64,000 nucleotides of DNA from Diospyros lotus (lineage: Eukaryota; Streptophyta; Magnoliopsida; Ericales; Ebenaceae): NCBI RefSeq assembly GCF_014633365.1, contig NC_068352.1, positions 27,995,310 through 28,059,309 on the forward strand, given 5' to 3'. Below are positions 29,407-39,610 of the stretch, in pieces. Position 1 is the first letter of the stretch. The number at the start of each line of letters is the position of its first letter. The notes beneath the pieces are model-generated. The model saw only the letters and a program-made list of their open reading frames with translations. It ran no database searches and was not told where the DNA came from. The position numbers were made by a program, and so were the translations under genes.

Positions 29407-30698
29407 ATGGACTCTGGGTGTTTTTTCCACATGTGTCCTAATATTGCATGGTTTCAAAACTTTAGTGACAAAGAATCTGGCATTGTTTATATGGGCAATA
29501 ATCAATCATGTAGTATAAAAGGAATAGGAGACATAACCCTTAAAATGCATGATAACAAAGTCAGAATGCTCACTAAGGTCAGATATGTGCCTGGTCTAAA
29601 ACGAAATTTAATTTCACTTGGTACTCTGGATGAATTAGGCTATTCTTATACTGCTGAAAATGGTTTCATGCATGTGTTTAAAATAATAACCTAATCCTAA
29701 CTGGTACCAAAAGGCATGGCTTATATGTGTTAGATGGTTGTTCTCTTTACCCTGTATCTTCTGCATGTACTGTTAAAATTGAGAAGACAAATCTCTGGCA
29801 TTTGAGACTTGGTCACATGAGCCAGAAAGGTATGCAGGCACTGTCTTCTCAAGGCTATCTTGATGTAGTGACTGCAGAGTCCCTAAATTTTTGTGAGCCT
29901 TGTACTCTTGGCAAGCAACACAGACTGAGTTTCCATAGAGGAACTCATCTGGCGAAGATATGCCTAGAGTACTTGCATGCAGACCTATGGGGTTCCTCTC
30001 AAACACCAACTCTTGGTGGCAATAGGTATTTCTTATCCATTGTTGATAACTTTACTAAAAAAGTGTGGGTATTCCCTCTTAGGACTAAAGACCAGACATT
30101 AGAAAAATTTAAGGTATGGAAGGCCTTAGTCGAAAATCAGACAGATAAAAAGGTTAAATTTTTAAGAATAGATAATGGGTTAAAATTCTGTAATAGAGAT
30201 TTCGATGAATTTTGTAATTCACAAGGTATCACTAGGCACAAGACTGTTAGGAACACACCCTAACAAAATGGGGTAGATGAAAGAATGAATAGGACTCTCC
30301 TGGAAAAGGTTAGATGTCTAATGTTTACAGCTGGTATGCCTAAAACCCTTTGGGGAGAAGCCCTATCCACTGCTGCCTACCTGATTAATAGGAGCCCTTC
30401 AACTGTTTTAAATTTAATATGCCCTAAAGAAAAATGGTTAGGCAGAAAATTGAATTTGAATCATTTAAAGGTCTTTGGGTGTCAAGCCTATGTTCATCAA
30501 TCTATAGGAAAGCTAGACCCTCGGTCCTCAAAGTGTGTCTTTGTAGGATATCAAGAAGGAACTAAAGGCTATAGGTTATGGGATAAGAGTTCTGGAGGAG
30601 TAAAAATAATTATTAGCAGGGATGTTATATTTAGTGAAATTGTTTTCCCTTGCAAACTAGAGAATATAGAAACAGATCCTAAACCTAGTATCCCATAA
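29407..30698 (+). pseudogene. Copia protease and integrase region, broken by stops
   Basis: The protease active site is visible as MDSGCFFHMCP. The integrase part has the zinc-binding LWHLRLGHMS...CEPCTLGKQ module, then the catalytic core with DLWG (first Asp), RIDNG (second Asp) and DERMNRTLLEKVR (Glu). A stop interrupts the conserved NTPQQNG block (TAA near 30261), and two more separate the protease-integrase linker. Non-functional. Confidence 0.88.
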
Positions 30699-30860
30699 GA
30701 CTTTGTGATAGGAACTAATACCCATTTTCAGGTGGAGCAGCCATCAGGAATGCCTGATGTGCCAGTTGCCCCAACCTTTGTCAGTCTCAACCCTAGAAGT
30801 GACTCATCCTCTAATCATGAAAGTGATTAGGAGGAATCAACTGAAGTCCCTGAGGTTGAG

Positions 30861-31676
30861 GTGGAGCATCATGACTCCCCCCAACAAAACTTAAGGGACT
30901 ATCAGTTAGCTCAAGATAGGAGTAGGAGGTCAGTTAGACCCCCTGCTAGGTATACCTATTCAGACCTTGTTTATTGTGCCTTGGTGGCAAGCATGGAATT
31001 GAGAGGCAGTGAGACCTCTTATGAGGAGGCTGTCAGCTCTCAAGATAGTTCAAAGTGGCAGTGTGCTATGGATGAAGAAATGGCATCCTTGATAACCAAC
31101 AACACTTGGGAATTGGTCCTAAGACCTCAGAAACAAAAGCTGGTGAAGTGTAAGTGGCTGTTCAAAATCAAAGAAGGTATGTTACCCTCTGATCCCCTTA
31201 GATTTAAAGCTAGATTAGTTGCTAAAGGTTTTACACAGAGGGAAGGCATTGATTATACTGAAATCTTTTCACTTGTTGTTAAGTTTAAAACTATTCGTAT
31301 GATGCTTGCAATAGTAGTTCAGTATAATCTAGAATTAGAACAGCTTGATGTTAAAACTGCCTTCTTACATGGAGATTTAGAAGAACTTATCTATATGAAA
31401 CAACTAGTTGGTTATGTTAACAAAAAACATCCAGATTTTGTTTGTTTGTTAAAAAAGTTTTTGTATGGTCTGAAACAATCCCCACATCAATGGTATACTT
31501 CTGTATGTTGATGACATTTTATTGATTAGCAAATCTAAGTCTAAGATTAATGAACTAAAATCAATGTTGAACACAAATTTTGATATGAAAGATTTAGGAC
31601 CTGCTAGGAAAGTTTTAGGGATGATAATTGAGAGAAACAGAAATAAAAATTGTCTAAAAATTCACCAACATAAAGC
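30861..31676 (+). pseudogene. Copia reverse transcriptase, internally deleted and truncated
   Basis: Recognisable RT blocks: SSKWQCAMDEEMASL, TWELV, KCKWLFKIKEG, RFKARLVAKGFTQ, LDVKTAFLHGDLEE, FLYGLKQSPHQWY. The frame then jumps straight to LYVDDILLISKS, so roughly 40 residues normally between these blocks are missing. The catalytic YVDD survives. The similarity ends at about 31676 after KIHQHK. Confidence 0.88.
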
Positions 31677-32181
31677 CCTGGGTCATTTGAACCAATTTCG
31701 TCTATGGTCCCTTGGGTAGAACATAAAGCCTTGCAACAACAACATATAGAGGGAATGCAAACACTTTTGGAAATGGTACGTAGGGCTACTACAAAACATG
31801 GTCCCTCACATTACATTGCCACTTACTTTGAAATTTTTTTTTTGCCTAAATTAGATCCCCCATGGGGGGGTTCTTGAAGAAGTGCTAAAAGACAACTTTT
31901 ATTAGGCAGCTATCCTGGAGACTCAATCGTTGTCCTCTCTTTGAAGGACATGTCCTTAAGCTTCCCCTTCTTACCAAATTCCAAATCGAGAGAAAGAGGA
32001 AAACCATCGAGGATTGAGAGATGATATAGGCTTACCCCTTGAAAAGGAAAGCACCCAAAAACCTAGTGAGTACGTCCACATACAAAAAAAAAAAAAAAAA
32101 GACTGAATTCCACCAAGGGGCTTACCGAGGAATATCGAAACAAAAAATCCTTTAGCAGTCAGTGCCCGAGAAGTAGTTGAT

Positions 32182-32496
32182 ATGAGGAAAATGATTGAAA
32201 AGGTCTTGGAACATAAGAGGCTATTACCTACCTTAGAAGATCATCCTTCAAGAAGAATCTCTTTTTCCTCGGCCATAATAGATAGACCCCTAGCAAGAAA
32301 ATTTAATCTGTCACAACTTTCTACATACTCGAGCAAAGGCGACCCTCATGATCATATTCAAAGTTATGAGTCTCTGATATTGCTTCATGGATGGGTGGAT
32401 GCAATCATGTGTTGGGATTTTCGTCTAACCTTAACAAATCATGCTCGTGCCTTGTTTAATGGCTTTACTAAGAAATCCATCTATTATTTTGATTAA
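32182..32496 (+). pseudogene. Gypsy gag domain fragment
   Basis: 104-codon frame with RISFSSAIIDRPLARKF, LSTYSSKGDPHDHIQSYESL and AIMCWDFRLTL blocks, matching in order the plant gypsy gag domain (pattern: PLPxKFKxPxxxxYDGxxDPxxHLxxF...DAxxCRxFPxTL). A stop at 32494 is followed by a diverged continuation (LRAEFVKAF...). Non-functional. Confidence 0.75.
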
Positions 32497-33399
32497 TTAA
32501 GGGCAGAATTTGTCAAGGCCTTCATTATTAACAACCTTAGAAAAAAGAACTACACATATATGCTTCGTGTCTGACAAAGTGGCAAAGAAACCCTCAAGAC
32601 AATATGTTGATTGTTTTAAAAACGCAACATTGGAAGTACAAGATTTATAAATGAGTGTGGCAATTGTTGTGATGCTCCAATGGACGACATCAACACCAAT
32701 GCAAGAATCCCTAGCTCTGGATCAACCTACATCATTGGTAAGCTTGTTTACTCGAGCCAACAAGTATATATTATAGGCTAAAGTAATGTGAATAGTCAAA
32801 GGGAACAAAGATAAAGACAAGAAAAGAAAAGGAAAAGACCCTGATAAAGGGACAAGCTAGAGGAAAGAGAAAGCCACAAGATATGATGATACTCCTCAAC
32901 TCCAATTTAATAAATATACCTTGTTCACACAGTCACACTTCAATATTTTTGGCAATCATTGAGGATCGGGCCTTATTAAATTCCTCAAAAAGACTAACAA
33001 GCCTATGGAAAGAAAAAGGGATGTCTTTTTCCAATTTCACAATACTCGTGACCACTTAACTGAAAAATGTCAAAATTTAATTAATAAATCAATTATAGGC
33101 TCTGATTAGTGAAGGGGAACTGACAGAATTTCTAGACATAGAAGCTTGGAATGAAAAGTAGACTGACTACCCTAGAGGTTAGGGGCATAATTCAAGGCGA
33201 GAAAAATAATAAAAGAATAAAAGTTTTTCTAAGAAGCACGTTTCATCGCTCAAAGGCCTAAATCTCACAAAAGAATTCCTAATCCATATGTGCACTTTAG
33301 GGAAGTATCATGGGCAAGATTAAAAGTCTTAACATTTATATATGTCATTCAATAATGCATGAATAAAGTGACATTTTGTCTTGTTGCAATTCCCTTTTT

Positions 33400-34290
33400 G
33401 TGTATTTTGTTTTTCAAGAAGATGAATGCACAAGAAAAGACTAAAATTCCAATAAACAAGCGAAGCCTAGTATTGAAGCATGGAATTTGCTAGGGCTCAT
33501 TATTTAACACCTAGTATCGAAGCGCGAAATGTGTGAGAACAATCTAGGGACTTATTATTACAAAAACTAAAGTGCATAAAGTGTGAGAATGGTTCAAAAA
33601 TCAAAGTACGAAAGCGTGATAACAATCCAAAAATCGAAATGCATAAAATGTGAGAATGGTCAAAAAATCGAAGTGCAAAAAGCATGTGAACAGTCCAAAA
33701 ATTAAAAACATGAGAATTGCAAGAATAGTAAAGGGAAAATATAGCATCAAAAGTGCAAGATGTGTGAGATAGGATTAAAAACCAAAAGTACAAAAGCATA
33801 AAGATGATCTAGAACAAGCCAATATCAAAATTGATAAATGCGTAAGAATAACCTAAAGTCAAAAGCGCAAAATGCATGAGACAAGTTAAAACTAAAAATG
33901 CAAAAATGCAAGAATGATTTAGGGTACATATTCATCAACAAAGAATTGGGGAGCAAGCATAATACCCATCCATTATTCACAAAGAACTAGGGAGTGCGCA
34001 AGCACGATGCCCCTCTTCTAAGCAAAAGCGGAGTATATATAAGTGGTAAAAGCTTTGAAAGATTTATAATTCAAAAGCTAAACTACAAAATTTTATATAC
34101 TTTTTGAGTTACTAACATGTTGCATAGAGAAACAAACATAAGCCTAGAATCAGAAGTACACAAAGTGTGAGAACCACATAGAAAGCCAAAACGCAAAAAT
34201 GCAATAATGATCCGAGGCAAACCCTTCATCAAAAGTGTGAGAGTGCACAAACATGATTTAGAGACCATCGTCTAAGACAAAAGGAGTTAG
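33400..34290 (+). repeat. Array of degenerate short repeats inside the gypsy remnant
   Basis: The phrase AAANNNNAAAGTGCAAAATGTGTGAGAA recurs about ten or more times with heavy variation (for example near 33518, 33570, 33640, 33675, 33745, 34160, 34235), mixed with AATCGAAGTGC. Spacing is irregular, about 30-60 bases. Such arrays occur in the non-coding part of some Tat-lineage elements; that link is an inference. Confidence 0.5.
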
Positions 34291-34659
34291 AATGACTGAT
34301 GGGTTACATAAAGCAAAGACCTTCTGAAAGTACCAAGTTTAGGGACCTTTTGACATAACGAAGTCATCTCAAGTGATTAGGGAGCAAGACTCAACTCAAG
34401 AAGGGAAAGACAAGAAGAAACGAGGGAGAAAATTATTTTATGACACCAAAGCAAGATACCCAAAAGCTTATTCAATTGGGCAAGTATTCCACAAATGAGT
34501 CACCTCACAGTTCCTTCAACCACATAGTAGAGAAGTAAATAATCCATGCAATAGAAAAAAAATGGCACTAAGGAAGAACCTGGGGAAAAGTCTCCAATAA
34601 AAGATGGGTCGACAAATATTCTTCCCATTGGAAAACCCAGAGGAAATAGTGGAGGGCAT

Positions 34660-35433
34660 GTGATATGCCCAAAGTATGATATAATAGGCCCACAATACAT
34701 TGGGTAATCCCATTACAAGCTAAAATCAAGCGAGTAGAAAAAAAAGAGGCTAAATGGCTTAGAAAAAGTGATGGAGGAAGTTGCAAAATCAAGCAAGTAG
34801 TAGCCAATTGCAAGGCTTGGCACATGCAAGGCTAGGCCCATGAAGGCTTGTCGCAATAACAGGTGCATTGCAGTAGGTAGTAAGGGCATGCGACCAAGTA
34901 CGGACCTAGAGACTTTCTCAGTCATGTGGTAGTGTGGGAGTACCGATAGACCCATGCGCGTCCATATTCCCACATATCCCCGAGAGACCCTCGCACGACC
35001 GCTTGACCCTTATACAGCATCAAGAGATCCCTGTAGGGCACTAAGAGACCTATGCCCATGTGCGACCATGCAATCTGATGAGGCGACAGGCCATATTTGA
35101 ATCGGTACAACTCAAATCCGAGATGCCTGCTAAAAATTTCAAGTGTCTTGCCACCTGTCATTCTCCTCTCTTTCTATAAATAGGATAGCCGTCCTCTTTA
35201 TTCATGTATGTCTACTACACCACTAAAACGCTAATTCCTATTCTGAACACGAGACTGATTTAAACATCAGAGAATTTGTGGGATGACTTCACCCACACCC
35301 TTAACTTGCTTCTTTCTTAGTAGGTATTTCATCACCCGAACGCTCTCTTAGGTCACATGACAGAGGGTCACTCGCTATCACCTCGAGACACTCTCCCGTA
35401 CTAAAAATTTAATGTTGTATCTTGGCAACAACA
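34660..35433 (+). repeat. 3' LTR of the gypsy remnant (left edge uncertain)
   Basis: A plant LTR promoter is visible: CTATAAATAGG at 35175-35185, then an ACTGATTTAAACATCAGAG block at about 35249, which resembles the R-region signature (TTAAGCRTCGGAG) of Tat-type LTRs and matches the independent solo LTR near 54.13 kb. It ends ATGTTGTATC...GGCAACAACA, similar to that solo LTR's end. TG at about 34660 is a candidate start. Confidence 0.55.
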
Positions 35434-37320
35434 AAGTCATTGTTAAATCTAACCATTATGAAATTTATTTTCATATTTAAGAGTTAAAACTTGATGTTTC
35501 AAAAGAAATAAATTTATGAAAAATGTCAGAATCCCATGAATTGGTGCAGGTTTTGGGATGCCATAAATGAAACACAATCCCCTGCTTCATTTGCATGAAG
35601 TAGCTATCATCATGCTTAAAGCTCAAACTACATTGCGAACCTGGAAGCTCAAGTTCTAAAATGGAAGCAAAACACACACAAACTAGAATATAAAATAAGA
35701 AAATAATGATATTGGAAAACAATTAAAAAAAGAAAAAGAATTACCAAATTAAAATTAGAGAGTTTCTTCCCCTTTCTAGTCCAATGACAATGGGCTAAAA
35801 TGTTGAGTATTCCACCCCCCGTCATTACCTGCTATAGCCTATATATAACTTGACCAAAAGCATGACCTAATCCTATATCTCTAGTGCCACAGCAACAGTC
35901 CTTACTAGAAAATATTAGCTAACATCTTAGTTTATTTACTGTAAGACAAAATGACTTTCTAAACCTTATCAGCAAGAGATTAGTTTGAAAACCCCAAACC
36001 ACTCAATTCATTATATTGATGATTTCTAAATTCTACGAAGCCATTGACAAATACAGGTTTAAGCACTCACTTTATTATCACTTCTATATAACTGAAATAG
36101 ATAGTCAGTTTAGAATACTAGCATCTTCTTAAACTTTCTAAAGCTAATTCTGGTTGTCAGATCCAAGAAAAAGCAGCAAGCTTAATTAATTTTTTGAGCT
36201 TTAGAATAAAAATACATCCAACAGAGAAAATTACAATGAATTACATGCCAGTGACCAGTCCCAGTTATTCATAAGAATTGCCACAGTATTGGTGTCAGTC
36301 CACAAATTTTAAGCTTAGAATAGTATTTGATGCATGAAGAATACAAAAATATAGGTGACTTCAAGGTCAAGTCTTCGTAACAAGTTTGCAGTATACTTCC
36401 TTGTAAAAGAAAAACATGTCAACAACATAGAAATTAGTTTTTTTTTTTCTTTTTCCAGCCAGAGACTTGGGGAAAAAAGAAAGAAGACTGCCCCTAGTGA
36501 CATTTTTCCATTAATTTATTGTCTTTTAGAAAAAATATGGTGGTAGAGGGGGGGTGCAGGGCAGTACATAAGCTGTTCCTTTTAACCCGACTCTCAAATT
36601 GATCTGGCTATGGAGTAGGCGAAGCAGGAAGGTATGAATTTGGGCAATATTTGCACTTGAAACAGCAGTACTGCTTCATGAGAGGATTAAATTTTTCATC
36701 TTATCCAGCAGAGAAAGGTGGAAAACAACAAAGCATCTGTGAACAATTTGCTTGGAGCCAGTTCACTGAAGCAGGAATATCCTTCGGAGCACCTTGCTAG
36801 AATGCTCAAGAGTCAAACCTCCTCCTTAAACCTTAAATATAATAACATTAAAATATATATTCAAAACTTAGTTATGCACATCTAGGTACATTGCAAACAC
36901 TTGGATATAATGTGTGTGTGTGAGACAGAGAGAGAGAGAGCGAGAGAGAGGATTCTAAGTAGCAAGCTAGTATCTGGGAATGCTTTTGCAATTAAGCATA
37001 CTCGGGGGAAAACAGCAAATTTCTATCTCCCATTCATACAATAGGCGAGGATTTCCATCAAATGCAAACATGAGCTAATATTCTTCTTCTTATTCAAACT
37101 CTGATACAAAATTAGACAACATCCCTAAGTCAGATTCCACGTAACACTATTTTTAGTACAGTAGCGGATCAGTAAAATTCCAGCAAGAAGAAAAGACTTA
37201 TTTTCTTACTCGGGAAAAAGTTTTATAGCCAGAATCAAACTGAGAAATCTCCAAACCATGGTCCTTGATCTCAAAATCAGCACTCCTCCACTCCTAAAGA
37301 ATTGTTACTGACATGATTCT
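35434..37320. other. Unresolved, possibly exon-bearing segment
   Basis: At 35515-35665 on the minus strand a pyrimidine-rich acceptor (TTTGCTTCCATTTTAG) is followed by a frame reading ELELPGSQCSLSFKHDDSYF, MQMKQGIVFHLWHPKTC and NSWDSDIF before a stop. Around 36600-36800 the minus strand looks like transcribed 3'-end sequence, with several short competing frames. These may be exons of the unidentified minus-strand gene at 25.3-27.1 kb, separated by the retrotransposons, but I could not join them. A GT/GA microsatellite lies at 36909-36948. Confidence 0.25.
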
Positions 37321-37895
37321 AGATTATTGGTAATTGGAGACAAAGTATCCTATAATTTGCTCGCCTAACTTTGCTCCATGACTGTGTCTTCTTTCTTCTA
37401 TAATTGTCTCCTTAATTGATCCATTGTAATGTGTATGAACAGTCATCACCAATTGTAACAGAAAATATAAAAGGCAATCAAATCATTTTCTATTGTGTTT
37501 CTCTTATTCTAACATGGTATTAGAGCCTTGTTAGTCTGAGTTGTGAGTCCCATGCTTCTTCAAGCATGAGACTAATTATGTGCAAAACCCATAATGGATC
37601 CTATGTTATTCAAGTACAACAATAGGTTTTGCACATAATCAGTACATGTTAGAACAAATATGGGATCCAAAACTCAGGCCAACAAGACTCTGATACCATG
37701 TTAGAGTAAAAAGAAAACAAAAAAAATGATTTAATTATCTTCTACTATTTGTATTACTTTTGGTGATGACTATTTATACACAATCAATCTCTCAACGAAG
37801 GAGAAAGTCATACAAGAAGACAAAATCATGGAGAAAAGTTAGAGGAGCAAATTTTGAGACAAATTGTATCCCTTTACAATAATCTACAACCATAT
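37321..37895. repeat. Inverted pair of copia-type LTR ends with primer-binding sites
   Basis: The left arm (37321-37610) read forward resembles the right arm (37611-37895) read in reverse. Both contain an AGTCATCACCAA block, TCAAATCATTTT or TTAAATCATTTT, a CTAACA LTR end, a tRNA-Met site (TGGTATTAGAGCC at 37515; TGGTATCAGAGTC on the minus strand at 37698-37686), then CTGAGTT and TTATGTGCAAAACC. The arms meet near 37610. A TATAAATAG lies in the right arm. Non-coding. Confidence 0.8.
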
Positions 37896-38261
37896 GGTTA
37901 ACCAAAACATCAATCCATGGAGACTCTTCATTGCCCAGCAAATTCCTGTTATTTTATTTTTTGGTTAGCAAATTTTTCATTAGATATTGAATAAAACGAA
38001 AACAACGCATTCATAGTAGAATTGAAAATGCTTTTAAATATAGATTTCAAAGAGATTGAAAATCGTCTCTATGAAAGTGAATTTTCCTAAAAGTATAACT
38101 ACGTCGTCACCGCTAAAACAAAGTTTGAGCCATGAAACGGCGAAGAAAAACCTTGAGATTGCTTTTAGAAAATTTGTGAACAACTACAGCTCCCACATCG
38201 ACGTCGTTTTAGGAAGTCAAAATCAAAAAATAATTTTGCTATGAAAAATGTTTAAAAAAAA

Positions 38262-38965
38262 TATTATAACGATCTTATTTTTGAGCGCTTAGCTTTCAAG
38301 TTAAAACTTTTTAAAATAATAATTAAATTTTCCTTCAAATTTGGTAACAATATTAATTCTGATTTTGTATATAAATTAAGGTTAATTATTAAAAAAAATA
38401 CTTATCTTTTTATCGTATTTTTAAGTATATACTAAAATTTTAATTTGTTTAATATTTGGAGCAGTCTTTCAATTTATTTTAAATGCTATATATATTCATC
38501 TTGTTGATGGCACCAAATTCTTAATTAACATCACTTAAATGTCTAACTCAATCTATTTCGTGTTTAGCATATATAAAGGAAGCGAGCTAACATTTTATTT
38601 GACCAATTTGTTTTTTTAAATTATGTCAAGACTGAAAATAATACGTACCTCATTTAGAAAATCTTAAAAATTTAATATATAATTAAAAACACAATAAAAA
38701 AACTATAGATTACTAAATTATGTGATTTCTCCTCTAAATAGTAAGAAATTAGATTAGTCATTACCTACCTTTTATTTAATATTAAAGTAACACCCGTTAG
38801 AGATTTTATTAGACCATTAAATCTATATGTAAAGCCAGTAATGGAGATTGAAATAAATTTATGACTAAAGAAGTAGATGGCCCAAGAGCTTCATAAAAGA
38901 AAATCCTTAAGTGAAATATGGTTGTAGATATCAATATTAAACAGACGTAGAAATCATGTAAATTA
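38262..38965 (+). repeat. 0.7-kb dispersed repeat, copy A (uninterrupted)
   Basis: Collinear and roughly 90 percent similar by eye to 55256-61205 once two insertions there are removed. Shared words in order include CTTATTTTTGAG, TTCCTTCAAATTTGGTAACA, TTTCAATTTATTTTAAATGC, ATGTCTAACTCAATCTA, GTGATTTCTCCTCTAAAT and GTAACACCCGTTAGAGATTT. No ORF; class unknown. It serves as the pre-insertion allele for the insertions in copy B. Confidence 0.8.
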
Positions 38966-39463
38966 AAATTATACGATTACAACTAGAACTATACTAGATT
39001 GGGCTCAATTGGATTGGGCCTAGAAATATAGGTCTACCTAAGCTCAAGCTTCTTTAAGCTTGGGCTGACCTACTGTGACGGTTTCTCTTTTTAGAGAATT
39101 GAACTAGAGGCCGGGCTAGAACTAATGGGCCTCAATTAAGGTTCGACATTTCAGCCCAATAGAAAAAACCGGTCCAGTTTGCAGTCTACAGAAACTACCC
39201 CGTGCCCTCTAGTAGCATTTTTAACTCGCGGCAGCACAGTTCTTCTTCTTCGGCTATGACGACTTTTCCGGGCAGGCATACGGCTGAATTCCGTATACAT
39301 TTTCTGTAAGTAACACCACCCTTCTCAAATTACGGACCGAACCGAACCTTGATATGACATCAAATCAACAAAGTGAAAGCAAGACGACTTTCCATGGGAG
39401 CAATTAACACGTCATCGAACTCTGAAATGGCAAGTAATTTGTTCACCATGACACCGATGACAG
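38966..39463. other. Downstream flank of the CslB/H gene
   Basis: No coding exon seen. It probably includes the 3' UTR of the minus-strand CslB/H gene near its upper edge. The middle part (39000-39120) repeats GGGCT/AGCCC-type words without clear structure. Confidence 0.35.
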
Positions 39464-39610
39464 TCAACTGGATGAGCTCAATTTGCTCAACTGCACAAAC
39501 AACATCGCCAGAGCCCCCGACTTGAAAATGGTCGGCAAAGGAATCCCATATTTCCCTCTACCAAATAGACCTTTCAAGAACGTCCAGAAAATCAGCACCA
39601 CGCACACACT
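39464..39610 (-). pseudogene. Out-of-frame C-terminal end of the CslB/H gene
   Basis: In the alternative frame of the last exon the sequence encodes the family's conserved end: [23 protein letters not shown], a final hydrophobic helix (GALAMLFVQL) and TGA at 39464-39466. The main frame instead reads [12 protein letters not shown] and stops. Conservation of this tail argues the break is young. Confidence 0.8.

Larger units (their letters stand above)
27540..31676 (+). mobile_element. Decayed Ty1/copia retrotransposon (Tnt1/Tork-like), 3' truncated
   Basis: Order is LTR, primer-binding site, gag, protease, integrase, reverse transcriptase, which is the copia order. Several stop codons break the polyprotein (about 29401, 29692, 30261, 30696, 30828, 31509). 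Part of reverse transcriptase is deleted and all of RNase H plus the 3' LTR are missing. At about 31676 the copia frame stops matching and gypsy-type gag begins. The element cannot move by itself. Lineage is inferred from gag and integrase style. Confidence 0.9.
31677..35433 (+). mobile_element. Decayed Ty3/gypsy element (Tat-like) with gag remnant and 3' LTR
   Basis: Broken plus-strand frames give a coiled-coil gag N terminus (about 31719-31880), a retrotransposon gag domain, and a knuckle-like FHNTRDHLTEKC segment at about 33032-33067. No pol is visible. The 3' part has LTR features in the same direction and ends with CAACAACA at 35433. The 5' LTR is absent where it abuts the copia remnant. 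Confidence 0.7.

Noticed and set aside
33500..33799. 99-codon Phe/His/Ser-rich minus-strand ORF
   Set aside because: It is the complement of the degenerate repeat array of the gypsy remnant.
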